Assembly (NCBI RefSeq): GCF_900114255.1
Contig: NZ_FOSL01000016.1
Coordinates: 59,749-123,748, forward strand
Source of the DNA: Neomesorhizobium albiziae
GTDB lineage: Bacteria > Pseudomonadota > Alphaproteobacteria > Rhizobiales > Rhizobiaceae
Direction: 5' to 3'
DNA length: 64,000 nucleotides
Within the stretch, counting starts at the first letter, position 1, and each line of letters starts with the position of its first letter. A model generated the notes under the pieces. It searched no databases, was not told the origin of the DNA, and worked only from the letters and a program-made list of their open reading frames with translations. The translations under genes and the position numbers were made by a program. Positions 17,761-26,331 of the stretch are shown here, piece after piece.

Positions 17761-18387
17761 ATGGCGCCCGAACCGCTTCCCGCCCCTGTCACACCCACGC
17801 GCTATTCCCCACAAAAGGGGGAAGGGCAGGGAATATCGACGCGGCTCGCCTCCTTCGCGGATGGCCTGGGCACTGACGAGCGCCCGGCGCGCTCGGGTGA
17901 CGCGCTCCCATCGGTCGCGGAAATCTGGTCGTGGCTCGCCGAGGTACCCGATCCCGAAATACCGGTGATCTCGCTGGTCGATCTCGGCATCATTCGCGAC
18001 GTGGCCTGGGACGGAGATGTGCTGGAGGTGACGGTAACCCCGACATATTCGGGCTGCCCGGCGACCACGGTCATCAACTTCGACATCGATCGGCATCTGC
18101 GGGAGCGCGGCATCGGAAAGTTGCGGCTGAAACGCCAGCTCTCACCGGCCTGGACCACCGCCTGGATCAGCGCGGAAGGCCGCGACAAGCTGAGCGCCTA
18201 TGGCATCGCTCCCCCAAACGAGGCGACGGTGGCCTGTGCGGGCGCCCTGCAGCCGCGCGACGTGGCTTGTCCGCGCTGCGGCTCGGCGAAGACGGAGCGG
18301 ATAAGTCAATTCGGTTCGACGCCTTGCAAGGCGCATTTCCGCTGCACCGAATGCCTCGAGCCTTTCGACTACTTCAAAAGCATCTGA
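17761..18387 (+). CDS. paaD: Phenylacetate epoxidase maturation protein with N-terminal extension
   Basis: 208 residues. From about residue 51 it matches PaaD: an MIP18/DUF59 domain (VPDPEIPVISLVDLGIIRDV, TPTYSGCPATT) and a C-terminal zinc-ribbon-like part (CPRCGS, CTECLEPF). PaaD is thought to assist iron-sulfur or diiron assembly of the epoxidase. The first 50 residues are proline-rich and low in complexity, and are absent from the usual 160-170-residue proteins. This part is encoded over a palindromic stretch at 17805-17823. No ATG, GTG or TTG start lies in frame between 17761 and the conserved domain, so the extension appears to be translated. Confidence 0.92.
   Translation: MAPEPLPAPVTPTRYSPQKGEGQGISTRLASFADGLGTDERPARSGDALPSVAEIWSWLAEVPDPEIPVISLVDLGIIRDVAWDGDVLEVTVTPTYSGCPATTVINFDIDRHLRERGIGKLRLKRQLSPAWTTAWISAEGRDKLSAYGIAPPNEATVACAGALQPRDVACPRCGSAKTERISQFGSTPCKAHFRCTECLEPFDYFKSI
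17805..17823. repeat. Small palindrome inside the paaD extension
   Basis: TTCCCC and GGGGAA arms surround a seven-base loop (ACAAAAG). C-rich/G-rich hairpins of this look are common in rhizobial intergenic DNA, yet this one lies inside the reading frame of the unusual N-terminal part of PaaD. Membership in a repeat family was not tested. Confidence 0.45.
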
Positions 18388-18394
18388 GGAACCA

Positions 18395-19468
18395 ATGGCC
18401 CGCTTCTTCCCGCTTGAAGTTGCCGATATTCGCCATGAAACGCGCGACGCCGTGGTCGTCACGCTGATGCCGCGCGAGGAGGATCGCGCCGCGTTCGATT
18501 TCACGCAAGGGCAATACCTGACCTTTCGCCGCTCGTTCGACGGCGAGGAGCTACGCCGCTCCTACTCGATCTGCGCCGGCAAGGACGAAGGCGTGCTGAA
18601 GGTCGGGATCAAGCGTGTCGACGGTGGCGCATTCTCATCGTGGGCCAATGAGGCGCTGAGGCTGGGCGACATCGTCGAGGCAATGCCGCCGATGGGAGCC
18701 TTCCACGTGCCGATCGAGCCGGAGCGGAAACGCGACTATCTCGGCTTTGCCGGCGGAAGCGGGATCACGCCGGTGCTTTCGCTCATCAAGACAACGTTGT
18801 CGCGCGAGCCCAAGTCCCGATTTACCCTGATCTACGGCAACCGCTCGATCAACTCGATCATGTTCCGCGAGGAACTCGAGGACATAAAGAACACCTATCT
18901 CGGCCGCTTCAACGTCATCCATGTGCTCGAAAGCGAGGCGCAGGACATCGACCTTTTCTCCGGCCGCATCGATGCGGAGAAATGCGCCGGGCTGTTCAAG
19001 AGCTGGATCAACATCGCCGCTGTCGACATGGTCTTCATTTGCGGACCCGAGCCGATGATGCTGGCGATCGCCGCCTCACTGCGCGAACACGGCCTGCGGG
19101 ACGATCAGATCAAGTTCGAACTGTTTGCTTCCGCCCCGCGGCGGGCCAACCACGTCGCCAAGTCTATCGCCAATGGCGACAAGGCCGAAATTTGCGCGGC
19201 GACAATTACGCTCGATGGCACCACACGCGTGATCGACATGCCGAAGAAGGGCCAGACGATCCTGGATGCAGCGCTCGGTGCAAGCCTCGATGCGCCTTAC
19301 GCCTGCAAGGCGGGCGTGTGCTCGACCTGCCGTGCGATGGTCTTGGAAGGCGACGTGGAAATGGAGACCAACCACGCGCTCGAGGACTACGAAGTGCGGC
19401 GAGGCTATGTGCTGACCTGCCAGTGCTATCCGCTCTCAGACAAGGTGGTGGTGAGCTATGACCAGTGA
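18395..19468 (+). CDS. paaE: Phenylacetyl-CoA epoxidase reductase
   Basis: 357 residues. FAD-binding domain first (RRSYSICAG), then NAD(P)-binding (GFAGGSGITPVLSLIKT, CGPEPMM), then a C-terminal plant-type [2Fe-2S] domain (ACKAGVCSTCR, distal cysteine in LTCQCYP). It passes electrons from NADPH to the PaaA diiron centre. It starts seven bases after paaD and overlaps the next gene by eleven bases. Confidence 0.96.
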   Translation: MARFFPLEVADIRHETRDAVVVTLMPREEDRAAFDFTQGQYLTFRRSFDGEELRRSYSICAGKDEGVLKVGIKRVDGGAFSSWANEALRLGDIVEAMPPMGAFHVPIEPERKRDYLGFAGGSGITPVLSLIKTTLSREPKSRFTLIYGNRSINSIMFREELEDIKNTYLGRFNVIHVLESEAQDIDLFSGRIDAEKCAGLFKSWINIAAVDMVFICGPEPMMLAIAASLREHGLRDDQIKFELFASAPRRANHVAKSIANGDKAEICAATITLDGTTRVIDMPKKGQTILDAALGASLDAPYACKAGVCSTCRAMVLEGDVEMETNHALEDYEVRRGYVLTCQCYPLSDKVVVSYDQ

Positions 19469-20234
19469 GCCGACCGACACTTCCGAGACCATGCCGCTGG
19501 TCGACTATCTGGCGCAGGGTGGGATGCTGACCACGCCGGAGAATGCGCCGCCGCGCTATCGCGGCGAACTGCTGAGACTGATGGCGACGTTCGTCGACAG
19601 CGAATTGGCCGGCGCTGCCGGCTTTGCCGACATCATCAACCAGGGGCCCGGCATCAAGGAGCGCATCTCCGCCGCGCGGATTGTTCTGGAGAAGTTCGAC
19701 CATGCCGAACGGGTGTTGGCGGTGATGGGCGAATTCGGAGCCGATATCTCGCGCTATGCCAACCATCATCCATGGGCGGCCCGCGTGGAGCGGGACAGCG
19801 ACTTGGGGGCGGCGCGGCATGGTTCCGACATGCGGCTGGCCGTCCTGCATTACCCGCTACAGGACTGGACCGACGCGGTGGTCATGAACGTGCTCATGGG
19901 GCACGCCGTGGTCATTCAGCTCAGCGAGTTCTCGCGGCTTTCCTATCAGCCGCTCGGTGAAATCTTCCGCGCCATCCTGCCGCGCGAGCGCCGACACAAG
20001 GAACTTGGCATAGAGGGCCTGCGCAAGATTCTGAACGACAAGGCCAACCGTCCGGCCGTCGAGACATCTCTCGCCTACTGGCGTCCGCGCGTGGCCGTGA
20101 GTTTCGGCAGCGGCGCATCCTCGAATTTCGAAGTCCAGAAGAAGTTCGGCCTGCGCCGCACCGGCAATGTCGAACTTGCGGCCGAATGGCAACGGCAGGT
20201 GGATGTGCTGCTGGATGAACTGAGCCTGCGGTAG
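19458..20234 (+). CDS. Extra PaaA/PaaC-family (phenylacetic acid catabolic) protein
   Basis: 258 residues, related to the PF05138 family of PaaA and PaaC, but it is a third member in this operon. Helical ferritin-like pattern is visible: acidic residues E49, E78 with H82 (LEKFDHAERV), E157 and E177 with H180 (RERRHKEL). The second ExxH is intact while the first has an ExxxH spacing, so iron binding is uncertain. It overlaps paaE by eleven bases and shares the same transcript. It could be an alternative epoxidase subunit, a regulator of the complex, or an enzyme with its own substrate. I do not recognise a characterised homologue. Confidence 0.8.
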   Translation: MTSEPTDTSETMPLVDYLAQGGMLTTPENAPPRYRGELLRLMATFVDSELAGAAGFADIINQGPGIKERISAARIVLEKFDHAERVLAVMGEFGADISRYANHHPWAARVERDSDLGAARHGSDMRLAVLHYPLQDWTDAVVMNVLMGHAVVIQLSEFSRLSYQPLGEIFRAILPRERRHKELGIEGLRKILNDKANRPAVETSLAYWRPRVAVSFGSGASSNFEVQKKFGLRRTGNVELAAEWQRQVDVLLDELSLR

Positions 20235-20259
20235 GATGTGTTGGTATTCAGGTGATACC

Positions 20260-20345
20260 GGCCTGAAAATGGCGGCTTTCTACGCTTCCGGTGCTCACGT
20301 ACCTGAATGAACGCTGCGCTCCGGTTCTCGAAATCCACCATCCTC
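20260..20345. repeat. Imperfect palindromic intergenic element
   Basis: In the 186-base gap between the extra paa gene and paaZ, ATGGCGGCTTTC (20269-20280) is a 10/12 inverted match to GAAATCCACCAT (20330-20341). Between them GCTTCCGGTGC and GCGCTCCGGTT form a second, weaker pair. The pattern resembles dispersed rhizobial intergenic repeats, which I could not confirm here. It may form an mRNA hairpin between the two operon parts. Confidence 0.4.
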
Positions 20346-20420
20346 GGCTCGGCCTGACCTGAATCTCAACACACCCTATCCAAATCGCCGCCCACACAAC
20401 CAACCAACAGGAACGCCAGC

Positions 20421-22481
20421 ATGAACGTCCCTCTCAAAAATGTCCGCCAGCTTGAGTCCTACGTCGCCGGCCAGTGGGTGCGCGGCGCGGGCAAGGCCGT
20501 GCCGCTGCTCGATGCGGCAACCGGCGAGGCCGTGGCGCTGATCGACGCAAGCGGCATCGACTTCAAGGCGGCGCTGACGCATGGTCGCACGGCCGGTTCG
20601 CCGGCGCTTCGAAAGATGAGCTTCCACGAACGGGCGCTGATGCTGAAGGCGCTCGGCCAGGCGCTGATGGAAGCGAAGGAGGAATTCTACGCGCTGTCCA
20701 CGGCCACCGGCGCCACCCGGACCGATAGCTGGATCGATGTGGAGGGCGGTATCGGAACGCTGCTGTCCTACGCTTCCAAGGGCCGCCGCGAACTGCCTAA
20801 CACGCGGATATTGGTCGATGGCGACGTCGAGCCGGCGTCGCGCGACAACAGCTTCTCCGGCCAGCACATCCTGTCGCCGCTGGAAGGCGTGGCAATTCAC
20901 ATCAATGCCTTCAACTTTCCCTGCTGGGGCATGCTTGAAAAGCTCGCGCCGACGCTGCTGGCCGGCATGCCGGCCATCGTCAAACCGGCCAGCCAGACCG
21001 CCTATCTGACCGAACTGATGGTCAGGCGCATCATCGACACCGGGATCCTGCCGAGGGGTGCCTTGCAACTGATCAGCGGCTCGGTTGGCGACCTTCTCGA
21101 CCATGTCGACTGCCAGGACGTGGTGACCTTCACCGGTTCTGCCGCCACCGGCAGGAAGCTGCGCACCCATCGATCCATCGTCGAGAACTCCGTGCGCTTC
21201 ACAATGGAAGCCGACAGCCTGAACGCCACGATTCTCGGGCCCGACGCCGTCCCCGGGACCGAAGAATTCGACCTCTTCATCAAGGAGGTGGCGCGCGAGA
21301 TGACCGCCAAGGCCGGTCAGAAATGTACGGCGATCCGCCGGGTCATCGCGCCGCGCCGCAGCACGGAGGCCTTGATCGAGGCGCTCGACGAACGGCTGTC
21401 GAAAACCGTGGTCGGCAACCCCGCCGACGAAGCCACCAGGATGGGTCCGCTGGCAAGTCTGGCGCAGCGCGAAGAAGTGCGCGCGCGCATCAAGGACCTG
21501 CAGCGCGATGCCGAAATTGTCGTAGGCGATCCCGACCGGCCGGTGATCGCTTCGGGCGATGCCGTCGCCGGGGCGTTCCTCAACCCCGTCCTTTTGTATT
21601 GCGACATGCCGGGCGCGGCCGAAGCCGTGCATGATGTCGAGGCGTTCGGCCCGGTCAGCACGATCCTTCCCTACGAGACGACGGACGAAGCGGCAGCCCT
21701 GGCCAGACGCGGCAAGGGCAGCCTCGTCGCGTCCGTCTTCACCAATGATGCGAAATTTGCCCGCGACGCGGTGCAGGCGCTCGGGCCGTGGCACGGCCGC
21801 ATCATGATCGGCAACCGGGCCAGCGCCAAGTCAGCCACCGGCCACGGCTCGCCGCTGCCTGTGCTGGTGCATGGCGGACCGGGACGCGCGGGCGGGGGCG
21901 AGGAGCTCGGCGGCATCCGTTCGGTCAAGCACTACATGCAGCGCACGGCGGTGCAGGCCGCACCCTGGCTGCTCTCCGAGGTGACGGGGCGCTGGATGCA
22001 TGGGGCGAAGGCGCGGCACGACGGCATGCACCCGTTCCGCAAGTCGCTCGCGGAACTGGAGATCGGCGATCAGCTGGTCACCGCAAGCCGTACGGTGACC
22101 CTCGAGGATATCGAACATTTCGCTGAGTTCACCGGCGACACCTTCTACGCCCACATGGACGAGGAGGCCGCCAAGGCCAACCCGTTCTTCGAGGGGCGAG
22201 TGGCGCATGGCTATCTTATCGTGTCCTTCGCGGCCGGCCTGTTTGTCGATCCGGCGCCAGGCCCGGTGCTGGCAAACTATGGCGTCGATTCGCTGCGGTT
22301 CCTCACGCCGGTCAACCCTGGAGATTCGTTGCAGGTGACGCTCACCTGCAAACAGATCAATCCGCGCGAGACCGAAGACTATGGCGAGGTGCGCTGGGAT
22401 TGCACGGTCGTCAACCAGAACGCCCAGGTGGTCGCGCAATACGACGTGCTGACGATGGTCGCGAAAACCCGCGCGTCATGA
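20421..22481 (+). CDS. paaZ: Oxepin-CoA hydrolase / 3-oxo-5,6-dehydrosuberyl-CoA semialdehyde dehydrogenase
   Basis: 686 residues, a two-domain fusion of normal PaaZ length. Residues 1-520 are an aldehyde dehydrogenase with the catalytic cysteine in AGQKCTAIRR and the segment VVTFTGSAATG. The C-terminal 150 residues are a MaoC-type hotdog hydratase (EFTGDTFYAHMDEEAA, then EGRVAHGYLI). It opens the oxepin ring and oxidises the resulting aldehyde. It is the last enzyme of the ring-opening part. The stop overlaps the start of the thioesterase gene (ATGA). Confidence 0.96.
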   Translation: MNVPLKNVRQLESYVAGQWVRGAGKAVPLLDAATGEAVALIDASGIDFKAALTHGRTAGSPALRKMSFHERALMLKALGQALMEAKEEFYALSTATGATRTDSWIDVEGGIGTLLSYASKGRRELPNTRILVDGDVEPASRDNSFSGQHILSPLEGVAIHINAFNFPCWGMLEKLAPTLLAGMPAIVKPASQTAYLTELMVRRIIDTGILPRGALQLISGSVGDLLDHVDCQDVVTFTGSAATGRKLRTHRSIVENSVRFTMEADSLNATILGPDAVPGTEEFDLFIKEVAREMTAKAGQKCTAIRRVIAPRRSTEALIEALDERLSKTVVGNPADEATRMGPLASLAQREEVRARIKDLQRDAEIVVGDPDRPVIASGDAVAGAFLNPVLLYCDMPGAAEAVHDVEAFGPVSTILPYETTDEAAALARRGKGSLVASVFTNDAKFARDAVQALGPWHGRIMIGNRASAKSATGHGSPLPVLVHGGPGRAGGGEELGGIRSVKHYMQRTAVQAAPWLLSEVTGRWMHGAKARHDGMHPFRKSLAELEIGDQLVTASRTVTLEDIEHFAEFTGDTFYAHMDEEAAKANPFFEGRVAHGYLIVSFAAGLFVDPAPGPVLANYGVDSLRFLTPVNPGDSLQVTLTCKQINPRETEDYGEVRWDCTVVNQNAQVVAQYDVLTMVAKTRAS

Positions 22482-22960
22482 CGATGGACTCGACCCGCCT
22501 TGAAATGGTCGTGCTGATGACGCCGGAAATGGCGAACTTCAGCGGCAAGGTTCACGGCGGCGCGCTGCTGGCCGAACTGGATCGGGTCGCATATTGCTGC
22601 GCGTCCCGGTTCTCGAAGCAATATGCGGTGACCCTTTCGGTCGACCAGGTGATCTTTCGCGAGCCGATCAATGTCGGCGAACTGGTCACGTTTCGCGCGT
22701 CGGTGAACTATGCCGGCCGTACATCCATGGAAATCGGCATTCGCGTCGAGGCGGAGGAGGTTCGCAGCGGTGCCAGGCGCCACACGAACTCCTGCTACTT
22801 CACGATGGTCGCAGTCGATGCCGAAGGCCGCCCGACAGCCGTACCGCAGTATCGGCCGCGAACCGATATCGAGGTCCGCCGGCACCGTGCGGCCGAGATG
22901 CGTCGGGAACTTCGCCGCGAATTCGAGGCGCGGTTCGAAGCGGTTGCGGACGGGAAATAG
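22478..22960 (+). CDS. Hotdog acyl-CoA thioesterase
   Basis: 160 residues, hotdog-fold thioesterase of the YciA/BACH kind (KVHGGALLAELDRVAYCCASR, SVDQVIFREPINVGEL). Its start overlaps the paaZ stop, so it belongs to the paa operon. The classic PaaI thioesterase rescues CoA from dead-end products of the pathway; no other thioesterase gene is present here, so this protein probably takes that role, although it is not of the usual PaaI sequence type. It converges on paaR with only four bases between them. Confidence 0.85.
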   Translation: MTMDSTRLEMVVLMTPEMANFSGKVHGGALLAELDRVAYCCASRFSKQYAVTLSVDQVIFREPINVGELVTFRASVNYAGRTSMEIGIRVEAEEVRSGARRHTNSCYFTMVAVDAEGRPTAVPQYRPRTDIEVRRHRAAEMRRELRREFEARFEAVADGK

Positions 22961-22964
22961 CTGC

Positions 22965-23564
22965 TCAGCGGTCGAGCGACGTCATCCCGTCGAGAAACAG
23001 CGCCGTCACCATGTCGGCGTAGCCATCGCGGCTGAGCGCGCCGCTTGGCTTGAACCAGGTGTAGACCCAGTTGAGTATGCCGAAGAGCGACATCGTGATC
23101 GGCGTAACTCCGGGGCGTCCCTTGGCCAATGCCGGATTGATGTCCACCAACACATCCGAGAATGCCTTCACGATGCGGCGTTCCATCTGCTGAAGTTCGG
23201 CCTTTTGCGCATCAGAGAGCGAGCCGGTGCCGTTGAGAAGCACCAGATGGAAGTCAGCCGCGGTCCGGTAGTTTTCCAGAACCCCGCCGATCAGACGGCG
23301 CAATCTCACCCGTGGCTCGAGATCGGGGCGGTCTGTCTCCTGAATGGCGGCTTCGAGTTCAACGAGATGCGTGCGGCCGATGTCGAAGATGAGCAATTCC
23401 TTGCTCGGATAGTAGTGATAGAGCAGCGCCTTGGAGACGTTGTTCTCCTGAGCGATCTGGGCCATCGAGGCGTGTTCCATGCCGCGTTTGGCGAATACGG
23501 CTGCAGCGCTTTCGAGAATGCCGCGCCGCTTGTCGTCGAAATCAGCTGCCCTCGTCCTTGCCAT
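22965..23564 (-). CDS. paaR: TetR-family repressor PaaR
   Basis: 199 residues from the ATG at 23564. The N-terminal DNA-binding domain reads KRRGILESAAAVFAKRGMEH, then IAQENNVSKALLYHYYPSKEL. TetR-type PaaR proteins of alpha- and betaproteobacteria respond to phenylacetyl-CoA. Four matching operators in the window, one 210 bases upstream of this gene, support local and self regulation. The 312-base region on its 5' side contains a paaK relic. Upstream in-frame codons (to 23645) have no family similarity. Confidence 0.9.
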   Translation of the reverse strand: MARTRAADFDDKRRGILESAAAVFAKRGMEHASMAQIAQENNVSKALLYHYYPSKELLIFDIGRTHLVELEAAIQETDRPDLEPRVRLRRLIGGVLENYRTAADFHLVLLNGTGSLSDAQKAELQQMERRIVKAFSDVLVDINPALAKGRPGVTPITMSLFGILNWVYTWFKPSGALSRDGYADMVTALFLDGMTSLDR

Positions 23565-23574
23565 GCCCAATCCA

Positions 23575-23706
23575 TCCTTTCGGCCCGCTGTCGGCGACCG
23601 GCCCGATCCGGCGCCGAGCGCCCGAATCATGACCGGCGGTTCCAACTTGCGAGCTGAAACCCATCACGCTTTTGACCCGGTGCGCAAGTTCCGTCCTGGC
23701 GGCGCG
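23575..23706 (-). pseudogene. Relic of a second paaK 3' end
   Basis: Read on the minus strand, this stretch encodes ELAHRVKSVMGFSSQV, then DS, and later IGPVADSGPKG. The C-terminus of the intact PaaK a few hundred bases away reads ELAHHIKSVVGVSTKI, DS and RIVDNRPKG in the same order and spacing. It is thus a degraded duplicate of the last 40 or so codons of a paaK gene, in the same orientation, with no stop at the original position and no upstream part. It sits between the PaaR operator and paaR. Confidence 0.7.
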
Positions 23707-23774
23707 TAGCGGCTTGGTTCGCTGTTGAAGCGAGGAACCCGTTCGTGAAATCCCAAGCATTACAATTACATAAG

Positions 23775-23792
23775 CTGACCGACCGGTCAATC
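23775..23792. promoter_or_regulatory. PaaR-type operator, copy 3 (paaR)
   Basis: CTGACCGACCGGTCAATC contains the ACCGGT centre and, on the minus strand, reads GACCGGTCGGTCAG in register with the other copies. It lies between the paaK stop and paaR and would control leftward transcription of paaR. Confidence 0.8.
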
Positions 23793-23876
23793 GTAGTGGT
23801 TCTTGAAAGCTGACGGGAAGGGGCTGTTTCTTCTATTGAAAAAGTCTCCGAATCTGCCGCTTGGAGGCAGGGACGG

Positions 23877-25187
23877 CTATCCCTTCGGCCTGTTGTCGAC
23901 GATGCGTTTTGCCTTGCCGGCGGATCGCTCGATCGAATCCGGATCGCAGACCTTAATTTTCGTGCTGACGCCCACCACGCTTTTGATGTGATGAGCAAGC
24001 TCCTTGGCGGACACGGCGCGGGCGGAAGCATCGGCGGTCTGAGGCATGGCCTCGACATGCACAATCATGTCGTCCATGCGTCCGGAGCGCGTCAACTCGA
24101 TCTGGAAATGCGGCGCCAAGCCTGAGCATTTCAGGATCTGCTCCTCGATCTGGGTCGGGAAGACATTGACGCCGCGCAGGATCATCATGTCGTCGGAACG
24201 GCCGGTGATTTTCTCGATGCGGCGCATCGACCGTGCGGTGCCGGGCAAAAGGCGTGTCAGATCGCGGGTGCGATAGCGGATGATTGGAAGCGCTTCCTTG
24301 GTGAGCGACGTAAACACCAGTTCGCCCAGTTGGCCATCGGGCAGGACCTGGCCGGTATCCGGGTCGATGATCTCAGGGTAGAAATGATCCTCCCAGACGT
24401 GGAGGCCGTCCTTGGTTTCGACGCATTCGTTGGCGACGCCCGGACCCATCACCTCGGAAAGGCCGTAGATGTCGACGGCGTGCATGTCAAAATCCCGCTG
24501 GATTTCCTCGCGCATCGCGTTGGTCCACGGTTCGGCGCCGAATATGCCGACGGCCAAAGACGTGGAGCGCGGGTCTATGCCGAGCCTGCGGAACTCGTCG
24601 AGGATCGAAAGCATGTAGGATGGCGTCACCATGATGATGCGCGGTTTGAAGTCCTGGATCAGCGTGACCTGGCGCTCCGTCATTCCGCCGGAGATCGGCA
24701 CTACCGTGCAGCCAAGCTTTTCTGCGCCGTAATGTGCGCCCAGCCCGCCGGTGAAGAGGCCATATCCGTAGGCGATGTGACAGATGTCGCCGGCGCGTCC
24801 GCCGGCGGCGCGGATGGAGCGCGCGACCACGGTAGCCCAGGTGTCGATGTCGTTCCTGGTATAGCCGACGACCGTCGGCTTGCCTGTGGTTCCGGAGGAG
24901 GCGTGAATGCGCGCCAGCTTTTCGCGGGGCACGGCAAACATCCCGAATGGATAGGTATCGCGCAGATCCTTCTTCACCGTGAAGGGGAATTTGGAAAGGT
25001 CGGCCAATGTCTTCAGGTCGTCCGGATGGACGCCAGCCGCGTCGAACTTGGCCTTATAGTGAGGGGAATTTCGATATGCGTGATCGAGCGTGGCCTTCAG
25101 CCTCTTGAACTGAAGCGCCGAAATCTCATCCCGCGACGCCGTTTCGATCGGTTCCAGATCGCCAGGGCGGGGAGATAGGTCCTGCAT
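23877..25187 (-). CDS. paaK: Phenylacetate-CoA ligase
   Basis: 436 residues, an AMP-forming ligase that activates phenylacetate to phenylacetyl-CoA. The phosphate-binding motif is HASSGTTGKPTVVGYT; later motifs DIYGLSEVMGPGVA and YRTRDLTRLLPG are family typical, and the C-terminal lysine region is AGKAKRIVDNRPKG. The ATG at 25187 follows GGAGGATCAGA. It runs in the same direction as paaG, 106 bases downstream, and lies before paaR. Confidence 0.96.
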   Translation of the reverse strand: MQDLSPRPGDLEPIETASRDEISALQFKRLKATLDHAYRNSPHYKAKFDAAGVHPDDLKTLADLSKFPFTVKKDLRDTYPFGMFAVPREKLARIHASSGTTGKPTVVGYTRNDIDTWATVVARSIRAAGGRAGDICHIAYGYGLFTGGLGAHYGAEKLGCTVVPISGGMTERQVTLIQDFKPRIIMVTPSYMLSILDEFRRLGIDPRSTSLAVGIFGAEPWTNAMREEIQRDFDMHAVDIYGLSEVMGPGVANECVETKDGLHVWEDHFYPEIIDPDTGQVLPDGQLGELVFTSLTKEALPIIRYRTRDLTRLLPGTARSMRRIEKITGRSDDMMILRGVNVFPTQIEEQILKCSGLAPHFQIELTRSGRMDDMIVHVEAMPQTADASARAVSAKELAHHIKSVVGVSTKIKVCDPDSIERSAGKAKRIVDNRPKG

Positions 25188-25293
25188 TCTGATCCTCCAT
25201 TTGCCTGCCTGACCGGCTATTGCCGGGATTAGTGGGTACGCATGGCCTTCGAAGCGGTCCTGAGGACCGCCACAAGGTCGCCGGCCACGATTT

Positions 25294-26088
25294 TCATTCG
25301 CCCTTGAACTGCGCCGCGCGCTTGTCGAGGAACGCCGCCACGCCTTCGGCGTAGTCGGCGCTGCGTCCGGCGCGGCGCTGAAGGTCACGCTCGAGGTCAA
25401 GCTGCTGGTCAAGCGTATTCGAGGCGGCGGACTGGATGGCCTGCTTGGTCAGGCCGAGGCCGAAAGTCGGGCCGGCGGCGAGCCGCTTGGCAAGCGCACT
25501 GGCCTCCGCCATCAACTGGTCATCGTCGACCGCCTTCCAGATCATCCCCCAGGCTGCCGCTGTCTCGGCGGGCAGTGGCTCGGCGGTCAGTGCCAGCCCC
25601 TTGGCTCGTGCTTCGCCAAGCAGGCGAGGCAGGCTCCAGGTGCCGCCGGAATCCGGGATCAGGCCGATCTTGGAAAAGGCCTGAATGAATTTCGCGGATC
25701 TGGCCGCCAATACGATGTCGCAGGCCAGCGCGATGTTGGCGCCGGCGCCTGCGGCGACGCCATTGACGGCGCACAACATCGGCTTGTTGATAGAGCGGAT
25801 CAGCCGTAGCAGTGGATTGTAGAAGGTCTCGATCGTGTAGCCCAGGTCGGGCGTTTCCGCGGACTTGCGGGGATCGCGATCGCCAAGATCCTGCCCGGCG
25901 CAGAAAGCGCGGCCTGCCCCAGTCAGAAGCACCGCGCGCACCGAATTGTCGTCGCGTGCCCGCTCCATCCCGGCGCGCAGGGCGCGATGCATCTCCTCGT
26001 TGAAGGCGTTCAGCTTGTCGGGGCGGTTGAGGGTCAATGTCAGGACGCCGTCCGACGCCGCCACGATCAACGTATCAGAATTGAGCAA
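25294..26088 (-). CDS. paaG: 2-(1,2-epoxyphenyl)acetyl-CoA isomerase
   Basis: 264 residues of the crotonase fold (LTLNRPDKLNAFNEEMH, AFCAGQDLGDR, SKIGLIPDSGGTWSLPRLLG). The aspartate in IPDSGG is the PaaG-type acid/base residue. It converts the ring epoxide to oxepin-CoA and also shifts double bonds in the beta-oxidation stage. It is divergent from the FadB-like gene, with a PaaR-type operator at 26151 between them, and heads the leftward paaG-paaK transcript. Confidence 0.94.
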   Translation of the reverse strand: MLNSDTLIVAASDGVLTLTLNRPDKLNAFNEEMHRALRAGMERARDDNSVRAVLLTGAGRAFCAGQDLGDRDPRKSAETPDLGYTIETFYNPLLRLIRSINKPMLCAVNGVAAGAGANIALACDIVLAARSAKFIQAFSKIGLIPDSGGTWSLPRLLGEARAKGLALTAEPLPAETAAAWGMIWKAVDDDQLMAEASALAKRLAAGPTFGLGLTKQAIQSAASNTLDQQLDLERDLQRRAGRSADYAEGVAAFLDKRAAQFKGE

Positions 26089-26150
26089 TCGACTTCCTCC
26101 CAGATTGCCGACGGGAGAACCGTCGCCAGATCACTCAAAAACAGTTGCAT

Positions 26151-26173
26151 AATCCGACCGGTCGGTCAATAAT
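26151..26173. promoter_or_regulatory. PaaR-type operator, copy 4 (paaG / FadB-like)
   Basis: CCGACCGGTCGGTCAATAAT has the full 14-base palindrome CCGACCGGTCGG plus the AAT tail. It lies 63 bases from the paaG start and about 160 from the rightward gene, so it could act on both divergent promoters. Confidence 0.82.
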
Positions 26174-26331
26174 AAATTTGCGAGAGGGAATGGCGACCTG
26201 CGCCGACGAATTTTTGCCGGTGTGAAGACCGGCCGGCAGTCAGGCGATGGCGGCAGCACAAACCGGCACGGTCGGCCTTTCGCGGGCACATGACAGCCGA
26301 CAAACAGAAACCGCTTCTGGGGATGGGTAGG

